A DNA stretch of 64,000 nt from Flavobacterium sp. KMS. GTDB taxonomy: Bacteria > Bacteroidota > Bacteroidia > Flavobacteriales > Flavobacteriaceae. The position numbers were made by a program, and so were the translations under genes. The notes under the pieces were generated by a model. The model was given only the letters and a program-made list of their open reading frames with translations. It did not search any database and had not been told where the DNA came from. The first letter of the stretch is position 1. Each line of letters starts with the position of its first letter. Shown here one piece after another: positions 43,354-51,968 of this stretch. The DNA lies in NCBI RefSeq assembly GCF_000813005.1, contig NZ_JSYP01000002.1:1-64000 (forward strand), in the 5' to 3' direction.

Positions 43354-44613
43354 ATGAAAAATCCCCCAAGTAACATCAGTCGCGCAAAGTATGATTTTAT
43401 TGATTCATCGGTTATTGAAAAACTAGAATCTTATAATCCTCATCTAAGCCAGGAATTAGAAAAAGTACCTACTCAAGATCCCTACACCTTAAATGGTCAA
43501 AAATTACGTTTAAATTTTATCCGTAAGCAACTAAACACAAACGTTGACTATCTATCTGGAGAAAAAGTATTCAATGATAATGAAAGCCTAAAAGGCAACA
43601 TCGAAAACTACATAGGAATGAGCCAAATTCCCACTGGACTTATTGGTCCATTAGTAATAAATGGAAGTTCAGCTCAAGGAAGTTTCTACGTTCCTCTTGC
43701 CACCACCGAAGGAACGCTACTTGCATCCTATAACAGAGGTGCAAAGGCCTGTAGAGAATCCGGAGCAATTACAGCCATTACATTACAAGAAGGCGTACAA
43801 AGAACACCGACTTTTAAATTTAAAAATTTAATTGATTTAGGAAAATTTGTAGAATGGGTATTAGAGCACAAAGAAACATTTTCTGTATTAACCCGAGAAA
43901 CCAGCAATTATGCAATTTTAAACGATGTAGGAATAAATATAGAAGGAAACATCCTCATTATAAGATTCGAATATAGTTCTGGTGACGCATCGGGTCAAAA
44001 CATGGTTACAATCTGTACAGATAAAATTTGCAAGTACATCCTGAGCAACTGCCCCATCAAACCAGTATTTTGGACAATCGAAGGAAATACGTCAGGAGAC
44101 AAAAAAGCAACATCATTAACCACAAGAGTCCGAGGAAAGAAAATAACAGCCGAAATCACATTAAAAAGAGGCATTATTGAATCAGTACTAAAGACAACTC
44201 CAGAACTAATGCAACAACAATGGAAAATAAGTGCTTCTGGCTCCGTAAAAGGTGGCAGCATTGGCACTGGCATGCATCCCGCAAATGCCCTCGCAGCTTT
44301 ATTTATAGCCTGCGGACAAGATGTAGCTTGCACAGGCGAAGCTTCTACCGCTATTACAAGAATGGAAATCGATGAGAATGGAGATTTATATTGCGCTATC
44401 ACAATGCCAAACATAATCGTAGGAACTGTTGGTGGCGGAACCTCATTCCCTACTCAAAAGGAATGTCTGGAATTAATAGGCTGTTATGGCGCTGGAAAAA
44501 GTGGAAAACTAGCCGAAATAGCTGTCGCATTATGCTTAACAGGAGAAATTTCTATTCTGGCAGCTATGGGTTCTGGTCAATTTACGGCAGCTCATCAAAA
44601 ATTCGGAAGATAA
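43354..44613 (+). CDS. Hydroxymethylglutaryl-CoA reductase
   Basis: This 419-residue enzyme reduces HMG-CoA to mevalonate, the committed step of the mevalonate route to isoprenoids. Family blocks are visible: IGPLVINGSSAQGSFYVPLA with the catalytic Glu in TTEGTLLAS near residue 117, the catalytic Asp in GDASGQNMV near 210, VGGGTSFPTQKECL near 365 and a C-terminal His in AAHQKFG near 412. It is a soluble catalytic unit without membrane anchor. It is not next to other mevalonate genes, although idi lies 3 kb away on the other strand. Class I or II and cofactor cannot be decided by eye. Confidence 0.9.
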   Translation: MKNPPSNISRAKYDFIDSSVIEKLESYNPHLSQELEKVPTQDPYTLNGQKLRLNFIRKQLNTNVDYLSGEKVFNDNESLKGNIENYIGMSQIPTGLIGPLVINGSSAQGSFYVPLATTEGTLLASYNRGAKACRESGAITAITLQEGVQRTPTFKFKNLIDLGKFVEWVLEHKETFSVLTRETSNYAILNDVGINIEGNILIIRFEYSSGDASGQNMVTICTDKICKYILSNCPIKPVFWTIEGNTSGDKKATSLTTRVRGKKITAEITLKRGIIESVLKTTPELMQQQWKISASGSVKGGSIGTGMHPANALAALFIACGQDVACTGEASTAITRMEIDENGDLYCAITMPNIIVGTVGGGTSFPTQKECLELIGCYGAGKSGKLAEIAVALCLTGEISILAAMGSGQFTAAHQKFGR

Positions 44614-44642
44614 TTATACTCCACAATTGAGTATGGCACAAA

Positions 44643-44673
44643 AAAAAACCATCATATTTCTATGATGGTTTTA
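44643..44673 (-). terminator. Terminator of tRNA-Thr copy 1
   Basis: AAACCATCAT/ATGATGGTTT forms a perfect stem with T-rich sequence on the minus strand, just after the tRNA 3' end. Confidence 0.8.
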
Positions 44674-44679
44674 ACTCTG

Positions 44680-44753
44680 AGCCGGCGGAGGGACTCGAAC
44701 CCACGACCTGCTGATTACAAATCAGCTGCTCTAGCCAACTGAGCTACGCTGGC
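44680..44753 (-). tRNA. tRNA-Thr (anticodon TGT), copy 1
   Basis: The minus strand begins GCCAGCGTAGCTCAGTTGGC. It has the anticodon stem-loop CTGAT-TTGTAAT-ATCAG-like with anticodon TGT, a T-arm GGTTCGAGTCC and the acceptor 3' strand CGCCGGC. The 3' CCA is not encoded. The acceptor has one A-C mismatch and the T-stem one mismatch, shared by both copies. Confidence 0.93.
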
Positions 44754-44768
44754 GACTCATTACGGGTG

Positions 44769-44776
44769 CAAATATA
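44769..44776 (-). promoter_or_regulatory. -7 promoter element of tRNA-Thr copy 1
   Basis: The minus strand reads TATATTTG followed by CACCC, 15 bases before the tRNA 5' end. Confidence 0.65.
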
Positions 44777-44838
44777 TAACTGTTTTTTGATTTCACAAAA
44801 TAAATTTACACAATTATTAAAATATTTTTTTAAATAAT

Positions 44839-44865
44839 AAAACCATCCTAAAAGGATGGTTTTAT
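44839..44865 (-). terminator. Terminator of tRNA-Thr copy 2
   Basis: AAAACCATCCT/AGGATGGTTTT forms a stem just after the second tRNA, so each tRNA has its own terminator. Confidence 0.8.
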
Positions 44866-44869
44866 GTTG

Positions 44870-44943
44870 AGCCGGCGGAGGGACTCGAACCCACGACCTG
44901 CTGATTACAAATCAGCTGCTCTAGCCAACTGAGCTACGCTGGC
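44870..44943 (-). tRNA. tRNA-Thr (anticodon TGT), copy 2
   Basis: Identical over all 74 bases to the copy at 44680-44753 and placed exactly 190 bases away. It is the upstream copy in transcription order. The flanking leader (GAGTCGCC, TACGGGTGCAAATATA on the plus strand) is also shared. Confidence 0.93.
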
Positions 44944-44958
44944 GACTCATTACGGGTG

Positions 44959-44966
44959 CAAATATA
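44959..44966 (-). promoter_or_regulatory. -7 promoter element of tRNA-Thr copy 2
   Basis: The minus strand reads TATATTTG followed by CACCC, at the same distance from the tRNA as in copy 1. Confidence 0.65.
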
Positions 44967-45021
44967 AAGCGGTTTTTCGTTTTACCAAAATAAATTTGCA
45001 CTTTTTTATCGTTTTTTTTTA

Positions 45022-45288
45022 CTACAATTCGTTGATTTTAGCAATCAATTGATTAGCAGTTTCTTCCAATTCAACATTGATTTGTTTGAAGTGTGCTTTT
45101 TTATTTTCTACGTTCTTTGCGTTCACTTTTGTAATCAAAGTATCAAAAGCAGCAATAGCTTCATCGATTAAATTGTTAGTTTCTGTAGTTGGTTTTCCTG
45201 TAGTAGAAATTTCAAATAAGTAAACTGCTTCAATAATATCTCCTAAAACGTAGTTGATGTCTTTCTTTAAATTCTTAACGTTTGCCAT
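45022..45288 (-). CDS. Small conserved helical protein of unknown function
   Basis: This 88-residue, soluble, mostly helical protein begins MANVKNLKKDINYVLGDIIE and contains several heptad-like stretches (NVELEETANQLIAKINEL). It has no signal peptide. I do not recognise a named family, though short proteins of this kind are conserved in flavobacteria. A TACTTTTG promoter element lies 27 bases before the start, so it has its own transcript between the tRNA genes and manA. Confidence 0.65.
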   Translation of the reverse strand: MANVKNLKKDINYVLGDIIEAVYLFEISTTGKPTTETNNLIDEAIAAFDTLITKVNAKNVENKKAHFKQINVELEETANQLIAKINEL

Positions 45289-45314
45289 TTTATTTTAATT
45301 TTAATTTGCGTTTG

Positions 45315-45322
45315 CAAAAGTA
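45315..45322 (-). promoter_or_regulatory. -7 promoter element of the 88-residue protein gene
   Basis: The minus strand reads TACTTTTG, matching TAnnTTTG, 27 bases before the start at 45288. Confidence 0.5.
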
Positions 45323-45344
45323 CACATAATCTTTCTATTACCTG

Positions 45345-46313
45345 CTATGAAATGTAAATTTCTAAAATAGAAGCTTTTCCGTTAAGGATGAACTCATTCA
45401 AAGCAGCTGGAACTAATACTGTATCTCCTTTTTTGTATGTCAATTTATTTCCGTCATATTCTATTTCAAAAGAACCTTCAATACACATATAGACTGTAAA
45501 AGTTTCACCGCTTTTACTTACCTCAACCTGACCATCTAACGGAATAAAATTTGTGGTGAAATAAGGACAATCTACCACTACATTAGATTCATTTGTTTTT
45601 TTCTGATACTCTTTATAAGTATCTACCTTATTATAATTAATAGCGTCTAGTGCTAAATCTACATGCAATTCTCTTTTATTCCCTTGTGCATCTACCCTAT
45701 CAAAATCATACAAACGATACGTAATATCTGATGTTTGCTGAATTTCGGCAACAACTAATCCTGCTCCTATTGCATGAACCGTCCCAGTTTCCAGAAAGAA
45801 AACATCTCCTGGTTTAGCTTTTACATCGTCAAGAATAGAAACTAGCGTATTGTTATTTAAATTCTCCAGATACTCTTCTTTACTAGAATCTTCTTTAAAG
45901 CCTACAATAATCCTGGCATTTTCATCTGCTTGCATAACATACCACATTTCGGTCTTACCAAAAGAGTTATGACGTTCCTTAGCCAATTTATCATTAGGAT
46001 GTACTTGTATCGAGAGATCTTCGCGTGCATCAAGATATTTAAAAAGCAACGGAAATTGTTTCCCAAATTGCTCATGTACTTTTGTTCCCAAAATTTCGTT
46101 TGGAAATTCTTCTATAATATCTGTAAGTGATTTTCCTTTCAAACTTCCGTTTGCAACAATACTTACATCGCCTTCAACAGTAGATAACTCCCAGCTTTCG
46201 CCAGTAATCTTAGACGTGATTGGTTTATTTAATACAGTTTTTAATTTTTCGCCTCCCCATATTCTGTCTTTCAAGATTGGTTCGAACTGTAATGGATATA
46301 ATTTTGGGATCAT
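45345..46313 (-). CDS. manA: Mannose-6-phosphate isomerase, type I
   Basis: This 322-residue cupin enzyme interconverts fructose-6-phosphate and mannose-6-phosphate, feeding GDP-mannose and glycan synthesis. The zinc site is visible as SIQVHPND near residue 103 and KTEMWYVM near 120, with a later ligand in LETGTVHAIGAG near 178. LKDRIWGGEKL near residue 14 is typical. It lies 65 bases after bcp on the same strand and may be the last gene of the idi-queD-bcp transcript or have its own start. Confidence 0.93.
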   Translation of the reverse strand: MIPKLYPLQFEPILKDRIWGGEKLKTVLNKPITSKITGESWELSTVEGDVSIVANGSLKGKSLTDIIEEFPNEILGTKVHEQFGKQFPLLFKYLDAREDLSIQVHPNDKLAKERHNSFGKTEMWYVMQADENARIIVGFKEDSSKEEYLENLNNNTLVSILDDVKAKPGDVFFLETGTVHAIGAGLVVAEIQQTSDITYRLYDFDRVDAQGNKRELHVDLALDAINYNKVDTYKEYQKKTNESNVVVDCPYFTTNFIPLDGQVEVSKSGETFTVYMCIEGSFEIEYDGNKLTYKKGDTVLVPAALNEFILNGKASILEIYIS

Positions 46314-46377
46314 CTGTATTATATATTTCTACACAAGTTTCATTTCCATGAATACTGTGTACTATTGTTCTTTTAAT

Positions 46378-46836
46378 TTATGATACTAATTCTTTAATCG
46401 CTTCCAACGCCTTAGGAATATGCTTGGCCGCTACCATACTATCAAATATCAGAATTATAACTCCATTTTTATCGACAACGTAAGTTACTCTTCCTGGTAA
46501 TAATCCAAGTAATCCAGATGGAACACCAAAAAGTGTTCTTATCCTTTTATCTTCATCTGAAAGAAGAACAAAAGGCAAATGATGTTTATGAGAAAATTTT
46601 TGATGAGAATCGACACTATCACTACTAATACCAATTACCTCTGCTCCTAAAGCTACAAAATCTTCATATTGATCCCTAAAACTACAAGCCTCTGTAGTAC
46701 AACCCGGTGTATTATCTTTAGGATAAAAATAAATAACCAAAGGTTTACGACCTAGTACATCCTTACTCTCAAACACCTCTCCATTAGCATCTTTAGCTGT
46801 AAAATTCGGGATAACATCCCCTACTTTTAATGACAT
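46378..46836 (-). CDS. bcp: Thioredoxin-dependent peroxiredoxin, Bcp/PrxQ type
   Basis: This 152-residue cytoplasmic peroxiredoxin has the peroxidatic Cys in DNTPGCTTEAC near residue 45, with the resolving Cys five residues later, the PrxQ pattern. It reduces hydrogen peroxide and organic hydroperoxides using thioredoxin. VTYVVDKNGVI near residue 115 is typical. It starts one base after the queD stop, so it is cotranscribed with queD and idi. Confidence 0.95.
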   Translation of the reverse strand: MSLKVGDVIPNFTAKDANGEVFESKDVLGRKPLVIYFYPKDNTPGCTTEACSFRDQYEDFVALGAEVIGISSDSVDSHQKFSHKHHLPFVLLSDEDKRIRTLFGVPSGLLGLLPGRVTYVVDKNGVIILIFDSMVAAKHIPKALEAIKELVS

Positions 46837-46837
46837 T

Positions 46838-47248
46838 TTACTCTCCTTTATAGGTTACAAAATTACGTGCAGTTTCATATAACACGATTTCTAAATCAAA
46901 ATCGGGATTTATCTTTTTTCTAATTTTATTCCAAATCACTACTGCAATATGTTCTGCAGTTGGATTTAAATCTTGAAATTCTGGTACGTCAAGATTAAGA
47001 TTTTTATGATCAAATGGTAATTCTACTTCTTGATATATAATATCTGCCAATATTTTTACATCTATCACAAAACCTGTTTCAGGGTCAACTTCTCCAGTAA
47101 CACTTACTGTTAAGTCATAATTATGTCCATGAAAATTGGGATTATTACATTTCCCAAAAACGGCATCATTTTTCTCCAACGTCCAATCTTTTCTGTACAG
47201 CCGATGGGCAGCATTAAAATGTGCTTTTCTTGATATCGTTACTCTCAT
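46838..47248 (-). CDS. queD: 6-carboxytetrahydropterin synthase (QueD/PTPS family)
   Basis: This 136-residue enzyme converts dihydroneopterin triphosphate to 6-carboxytetrahydropterin in queuosine synthesis. Zinc-binding histidines lie in KAHFNAAHRL near residue 10 and NFHGHNYDL near 40, and FGKCNNPNFHGH gives the catalytic Cys. PTAEHIAVVIW near 95 is typical. It sits in the idi-queD-bcp operon, with 12 bases to idi and 1 to bcp. The other queuosine genes are not in the window. Confidence 0.9.
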   Translation of the reverse strand: MRVTISRKAHFNAAHRLYRKDWTLEKNDAVFGKCNNPNFHGHNYDLTVSVTGEVDPETGFVIDVKILADIIYQEVELPFDHKNLNLDVPEFQDLNPTAEHIAVVIWNKIRKKINPDFDLEIVLYETARNFVTYKGE

Positions 47249-47260
47249 GTAGGTTTTGGT

Positions 47261-47788
47261 TTAAATTTTATGGTCTTCTAGAAAATGATAAAACTCGTCA
47301 AAAATTATTTTGAACCAAACGGTGTAAATCTCAGGATGTAATTGCATATCAGTTTTTACATCTTCTATTTTCATCCATTTCCAGGCTTCAGCCTCTTCTG
47401 TATTTATAATAGGTTCGTCATTATAATGCCCAATCATAACGTGATCCAGTTCATGTTCTGTTAATCCGTTATCAAAAGGAGCTTTGTATATAAAATGAAA
47501 AAGTTCTTTAAGTGGCGTTTTAAAACCCATTTCTTCAAACAATCTTCGACTTCCCGCCTCGATATTAGTTTCTCCTTCTCGCTGATGACTACAACAAGTA
47601 TTGGTCCAAAGTAACGGAGAATGATATTTATGATGCGCACGTTGCTGTAACATGATTTCATTATTATCATTTAAAACAAAAACTGAAAATGCACGATGTA
47701 AAACGGCTTTTTCATGTGCTTCCATTTTAGGCATTAGCCCTATTTGCTCATCATTTAGATTAACTAATATTACGTTTTCTTCTATCAT
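47261..47788 (-). CDS. idi: Isopentenyl-diphosphate delta-isomerase, type I
   Basis: This 175-residue Nudix-fold enzyme interconverts isopentenyl and dimethylallyl diphosphate. The catalytic Cys is in LLWTNTCCSHQ near residue 66 and the catalytic Glu in LTEHELDHV near 115. EAGSRRLFEEMG is the Nudix-like helix. A six-residue longer reading would begin at GTG 47806, but a TATTTTTG promoter element lies right there, so the ATG at 47788 is chosen. A type I isomerase is expected in mevalonate-route flavobacteria, in line with the HMG-CoA reductase at 43354. First gene of the operon with queD and bcp. Confidence 0.93.
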   Translation of the reverse strand: MIEENVILVNLNDEQIGLMPKMEAHEKAVLHRAFSVFVLNDNNEIMLQQRAHHKYHSPLLWTNTCCSHQREGETNIEAGSRRLFEEMGFKTPLKELFHFIYKAPFDNGLTEHELDHVMIGHYNDEPIINTEEAEAWKWMKIEDVKTDMQLHPEIYTVWFKIIFDEFYHFLEDHKI

Positions 47789-47805
47789 AATTGGTATTAA
47801 ACACA

Positions 47806-47813
47806 CAAAAATA
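47806..47813 (-). promoter_or_regulatory. -7 promoter element of the idi-queD-bcp operon
   Basis: The minus strand reads TATTTTTG, matching TAnnTTTG, 18 bases before the ATG at 47788. It overlaps the alternative GTG start, which is thereby excluded. Confidence 0.5.
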
Positions 47814-48076
47814 CGAAAAAAGAAATTGCTTTAAAGCCTAGAAAAAGTTTGTGAAAAGTTTAACGAGCCCTGCATTTACTAAAATTTTAATTTTATATCG
47901 TGATTATGAGTGTATTAAAGACATGAGAGCAATAATCTCTTATTTTAAATCTGAAACCGCATTTTTTTCGTAAATAGTAATAGTTAAAACTCACTTAAAT
48001 AAGCATCCATTTGTAAAGTGCACGACAGTTTACTAACAAGAACCATCTTAACTTTACAACACAAAATCAATTAATT

Positions 48077-48637
48077 ATGAAAACAAAAGCCCGTTTTTTA
48101 AGCTTATTATTTTTGCTTCCACTATTTATATTTCAAGCCTGTGGACAAAATACAAAAGAACAATACACCTCTACAAAAAACAATCCTATGGAAAATAAAA
48201 TTAGCAAACCCGATAATCCATATTACTCTAATACCGATACAAAAAAACTAAATCTTACGGATGCGCAATGGAAAAAAGTATTACCTGAAGATGTATATGA
48301 GATAATGAGACATGCTGATACCGAAAGACCTTTTACTGGAAAATACTGGAACACCGACGAAAAAGGAACTTATTATTGTGCAGCATGCGGAAACAAACTC
48401 TTTAGATCCGGAGCAAAATTTGCAAGTAGTTGTGGCTGGCCAAGCTTTTTTGAGCAAGAAAATAAAAATAGCGTAACGTACAAACAAGATAACTCTCTAG
48501 GCATGGAAAGAACCGAAGTTCTTTGCGGTAGATGCGACGGACATTTAGGTCACTTATTTGATGATGGCCCTGCACCAACCGGAAAAAGATATTGCATGAA
48601 CTCTATCGCTCTTGATTTTATACCCGATAATAAATAA
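48077..48637 (+). CDS. msrB: Peptide-methionine (R)-S-oxide reductase, exported lipoprotein
   Basis: This 186-residue enzyme has a lipoprotein signal (residues 1-21, IFQACG, Cys near 22), so it acts in the periplasm. The MsrB domain (about 50-186) has zinc CxxC pairs in YYCAACGNKL and VLCGRCDGHLGH, and the catalytic Cys in KRYCMNSIAL near residue 173. It reduces the R form of methionine sulfoxide in oxidised envelope proteins. msrA follows 4 bases later, so the pair repairs both stereoisomers. Confidence 0.95.
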   Translation: MKTKARFLSLLFLLPLFIFQACGQNTKEQYTSTKNNPMENKISKPDNPYYSNTDTKKLNLTDAQWKKVLPEDVYEIMRHADTERPFTGKYWNTDEKGTYYCAACGNKLFRSGAKFASSCGWPSFFEQENKNSVTYKQDNSLGMERTEVLCGRCDGHLGHLFDDGPAPTGKRYCMNSIALDFIPDNK

Positions 48638-48641
48638 TAGT

Positions 48642-49250
48642 ATGAAAAACACCATTTTAATCTGTCTTTTAATCCTATCAATTAATGGATTTGGACAAGC
48701 AAAAAAACAACCCAATTACGATACCATCACTCTTGGTGGAGGATGTTATTGGTGTGTAGAAGCAGTTTACGAAAATTTAAACGGAGTAAAATCTGTAGTA
48801 TCTGGTTTCTCTGGAGGAAAAACCATTAATCCGAGTTACGAAGAAGTATCAACCGGAAAAACTGGTTTTGCCGAAGTAGTTCAGATTACATACGACAAAA
48901 ACGTAACAAACCTAGACGAGATATTTAAAGTATTCTTTACCGTACACGACCCAACAACCTTAAACAGACAAGGTGCCGATGTAGGAACACAATATCGTTC
49001 GGTTATTTTTTATAAAAATGAAGAACAAAAAAATGCAGCTAATAACATTATAAATGCATTAAAAAAAGCAAAAGTATATAACGACCCGATAGTAACCGCT
49101 GTGGAACCATTTACAAAATTTTACAAAGCCGAAGATTATCATCAAAATTATTATGACAATAACAAAAACCAGCCCTATTGTAAAATGGTAATACAACCAA
49201 AAATAGAAAAGTTTGAAAAGGTATTTAAAGACAAATTAAAAAAGAAATAG
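48642..49250 (+). CDS. msrA: Peptide-methionine (S)-S-oxide reductase, exported
   Basis: This 202-residue enzyme has a Sec signal peptide (residues 1-16, ending GFGQ) and the MsrA active site GGGCYWCVEA near residue 33. GFSGGKTINPSYEEVSTG and YHQNYY are conserved family blocks. The reading could start at 48612, inside msrB, but the ATG at 48642 gives a proper signal peptide and lies 4 bases after the msrB stop. Together with MsrB it reverses methionine oxidation in the periplasm. A terminator with a GAAA loop follows at 49264. Confidence 0.95.
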   Translation: MKNTILICLLILSINGFGQAKKQPNYDTITLGGGCYWCVEAVYENLNGVKSVVSGFSGGKTINPSYEEVSTGKTGFAEVVQITYDKNVTNLDEIFKVFFTVHDPTTLNRQGADVGTQYRSVIFYKNEEQKNAANNIINALKKAKVYNDPIVTAVEPFTKFYKAEDYHQNYYDNNKNQPYCKMVIQPKIEKFEKVFKDKLKKK

Positions 49251-49263
49251 TTATTAATTCACT

Positions 49264-49293
49264 AAGCCGCTTATGAAAATGAGTGGTTTTTTT
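49264..49293 (+). terminator. Terminator of msrB-msrA
   Basis: AAGCCGCTTAT-GAAA-ATGAGTGGTTT pairs over 11 positions in RNA if G-U pairs are allowed. A T-run follows, 13 bases after the msrA stop. Confidence 0.7.
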
Positions 49294-49373
49294 ATTTTAA
49301 TAATCAATGTCAAAATTTCGTAATTTGCATCAATCTATTAAGAACCAGAACCCTTTAACCAAACCACAAAAAA

Positions 49374-50792
49374 ATGAAGCATGTAATCTTATCCTTTTTA
49401 TTCCTACTGCTTTTTAATTACAATCATGCTCAGGAAAACTTACCTACAGATTATCTTTCTAAAGAATTTCATAAAGGGCGAAGAGAAGCTTTTAGGAGCT
49501 TAATGCCTGCAAATTCTGTAGCAGTAATCTTTTCTTATCCCGAAAGAAAATTCTCTAGAGATATAAACTATAATTTCCATCAAAATCCTGATTTGTATTA
49601 TTTAAGCGGTTACAAAGAACCCGATGCCGTTTTATTACTATTTAAAGAACCTCAGGGAACTGGTGAAACAGCTTATAACGAAATCCTTTTTGTTAGAGAA
49701 AGAAATGCAGCTCATGAAATGTGGACAGGTAGACGCTTAGGTACCGATGGAGCAAAATCGAAATTAGGTTTTGCAACAGTTTATAACGGAAAAGATTTCA
49801 AGGACTTTCCTATAGACTTTAAAAAATTCGACAAAATAATTTACGATAAAATCCCAACTGACATTGGTAAAGACACAAGCGGTTTTGATCTTTTTGGATT
49901 ACTACAAACATTTAAAACAAAAGCAGCAATTACAAATGACGATACAGCTTCTTTACTATTATTCGAAAATATTACAGCAACGCTTCGAGAAATAAAAACC
50001 CCAGAAGAAATTGATTTAATGCGCAAATCAGTTAAACTTTCTTGCATTGCCCATAACGAAGTCATGAAAGCAATTAATATTGATATGAGCGAAAATGAAG
50101 CCGATGGAATTCATGCTTATATTCACCGAAAATATGGAGCTGAAGGAGAAGGTTATCCTCCAATTGTTGGCGCAGGAGCTAATGGTTGTATTTTGCATTA
50201 TGGCGAAAACAATAGCACTAAAATAGACAACCAATTATTATTAATGGATGTAGGATCTGAATATCATGGCTATTCTGCCGATGTTACCCGAACTATTCCT
50301 GCAAACGGAAAATTTACCGAAGAACAAAAGGCTATCTATCAACTAGTTTACGATGCTCAAGAAGAAATTTTTAAAATTTGTAAAGAAGGAACTCCTCTCG
50401 CAGACCTAAACATCAAAGCCAGAGAAGTTCTAGCCAAAGGATTACTGAAATTAGGAATCATTAAAGAATTAAAAGAAGTAAGCATCTATTACCCACACGG
50501 ATGTTCACACTTTCTAGGTCTTGATGTTCACGACAAAGGAAATTACAGCGGTCCAAAAAGCTTACTAAAAGAGAACATGATTATTACTGTCGAACCAGGA
50601 ATTTACATTCCTGCAAATAGTAAATGCGATAAAAAATGGTGGAATATCGGAGTTCGTATCGAAGATGATATTCTCATAAAAAAAGATTCATACGAAAACC
50701 TATCTGTTGATTCTCCTAGAAAATGGCAAGATATTGAGAAACTAGCTTCCCAAAAAAGCAAATTCAACGAATTTAACTTACCCAAAATTTAA
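49374..50792 (+). CDS. Exported aminopeptidase P family (M24B) metallopeptidase
   Basis: This 472-residue protein has a signal peptide (residues 1-19, ending NHAQE), an aminopeptidase P N-terminal domain (about 30-170, with FHQNPDLYYLSGY) and the M24 pita-bread domain. Metal ligands appear as Asp in LLMDVGSEY near residue 290, Asp in YSADVTRTI near 301, His in HGCSHFLGLDVHD near 383, Glu in ITVEPGIY near 408 and Glu in GVRIEDDIL near 431. It removes an N-terminal residue before proline in the periplasm. Single gene. Confidence 0.93.
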   Translation: MKHVILSFLFLLLFNYNHAQENLPTDYLSKEFHKGRREAFRSLMPANSVAVIFSYPERKFSRDINYNFHQNPDLYYLSGYKEPDAVLLLFKEPQGTGETAYNEILFVRERNAAHEMWTGRRLGTDGAKSKLGFATVYNGKDFKDFPIDFKKFDKIIYDKIPTDIGKDTSGFDLFGLLQTFKTKAAITNDDTASLLLFENITATLREIKTPEEIDLMRKSVKLSCIAHNEVMKAINIDMSENEADGIHAYIHRKYGAEGEGYPPIVGAGANGCILHYGENNSTKIDNQLLLMDVGSEYHGYSADVTRTIPANGKFTEEQKAIYQLVYDAQEEIFKICKEGTPLADLNIKAREVLAKGLLKLGIIKELKEVSIYYPHGCSHFLGLDVHDKGNYSGPKSLLKENMIITVEPGIYIPANSKCDKKWWNIGVRIEDDILIKKDSYENLSVDSPRKWQDIEKLASQKSKFNEFNLPKI

Positions 50793-50840
50793 CCTATAAT
50801 TATTTCCTTTATAAATATTTCACTGTTATAATTAGACAAA

Positions 50841-51800
50841 ATGAAAGCATTAACTTTTTCTACTTTTGGAAACTCAGATGTACTTGAATACATCGACATT
50901 CCAAATCCACAATTAAAATCCGACGAAATCTTGATCGAAATGAAAGCCATCGGGTTAAATTTCGCCGATGTATATCGCCGAAAAGGAAACTATCATCTTA
51001 AAGGAAATCCGCCTTTTATCGCTGGTTATGAAGGTTCAGGAATCGTAGTAAACACAAATAATCACTCAGAGTTTAAAATTGGAGACAGAGTTGCGTTTGC
51101 CGATGTTCCTTTTGCAAATGCCGAACTGGTTGCCGTTAATATAAATCATGTAATTCCGTTACCAGAAGCAATCGATTTTGAAACTGGAGCTTCTATTTTA
51201 TTACAAGGATTAACAGCTCATTACCTCGCCACCGATAGTCACAAAACACTAAAAGGAGAAACAGTTATTATTCATGCTGTTGCTGGAGGTGTTGGACAAT
51301 TCCTTACACAAATAAGCAAACTTCTAGGCGCAACCGTAATTGGTTTAACCTCATCTGCCGACAAAGCAAAAATCGCTATCGAGCAAGGAGCCGACCATGT
51401 ATTCTTATACAATGACAATTGGAAGGCTGAAATTTTTAAAGTAGTTCCAAACGGTGCCGATGTCGTTTATGATAGTATTGGTAGCACCTTAAATGATAGC
51501 TTCGAAGTAACCAAAGATTGTGGACAGGTTGTGTTTTTCGGAATGGCGGGCGGAGATCCTGCTTTAGTTGACCCAAGAATGCTCATGGATACTTCCAAAA
51601 CATTAACTGGTGGGGATTTATGGAGCTATTTGACAACCAGAGAAGAAAGAATAAAAAGAGCTAATCAGTTATTCACTTGGATTATCGAAGGAAAAGTTTC
51701 ACTTGCAACACCTACTTCTTTTAAACTATCTGAAGGAAAACAAGCACACGATTACTTAGAAAGTCGAAAAAGCACAGGGAAAATAATTTTGATTCCTTAA
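50841..51800 (+). CDS. Quinone oxidoreductase, zinc-free alcohol dehydrogenase family
   Basis: This 319-residue MDR-superfamily enzyme resembles NADPH:quinone reductase (QOR). It has a GroES-like N-terminal domain (about 5-115, GLNFADVYRRKGNY) and a Rossmann domain with VIIHAVAGGVGQFLTQ near residue 145. The zinc-binding residues of alcohol dehydrogenases are absent, as usual for QOR. It reduces quinones or other electrophiles with NADPH. It may be cotranscribed with the aminopeptidase gene, whose stop lies 48 bases upstream. Confidence 0.9.
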   Translation: MKALTFSTFGNSDVLEYIDIPNPQLKSDEILIEMKAIGLNFADVYRRKGNYHLKGNPPFIAGYEGSGIVVNTNNHSEFKIGDRVAFADVPFANAELVAVNINHVIPLPEAIDFETGASILLQGLTAHYLATDSHKTLKGETVIIHAVAGGVGQFLTQISKLLGATVIGLTSSADKAKIAIEQGADHVFLYNDNWKAEIFKVVPNGADVVYDSIGSTLNDSFEVTKDCGQVVFFGMAGGDPALVDPRMLMDTSKTLTGGDLWSYLTTREERIKRANQLFTWIIEGKVSLATPTSFKLSEGKQAHDYLESRKSTGKIILIP

Positions 51801-51840
51801 ATAATAACCTGGGAGTATCACCAATTTTTATTCCGCAATC

Positions 51841-51931
51841 TTGTCATCCCGAGGAACGAGGGATCTCCGCAAGAAATTAACCCAAAATTGTCGAGTTACT
51901 GGCGGAGATCCCTCGTTCCTCGGGATGACAA
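51841..51931. repeat. Perfect 30-bp inverted repeat around ATCCCGAGGAACGAGGGAT
   Basis: 51841-51870 and 51902-51931 are exact reverse complements, separated by 31 bases. GAGGAACGAGGGATCTCCGC is the core. Elements of this sequence are scattered in many Bacteroidota genomes between genes. Here it separates converging genes and can act as a terminator for both. Confidence 0.9.
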
Positions 51932-51968
51932 ACTGTGTGAAAAGACTAGATTACGGTTAATTTCTCTT

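Noticed and set aside
43995..44414. 139-codon antisense frame within the HMG-CoA reductase gene
   Set aside because: The plus-strand product is clearly an enzyme with all motifs. The antisense translation shows only a composition artefact.
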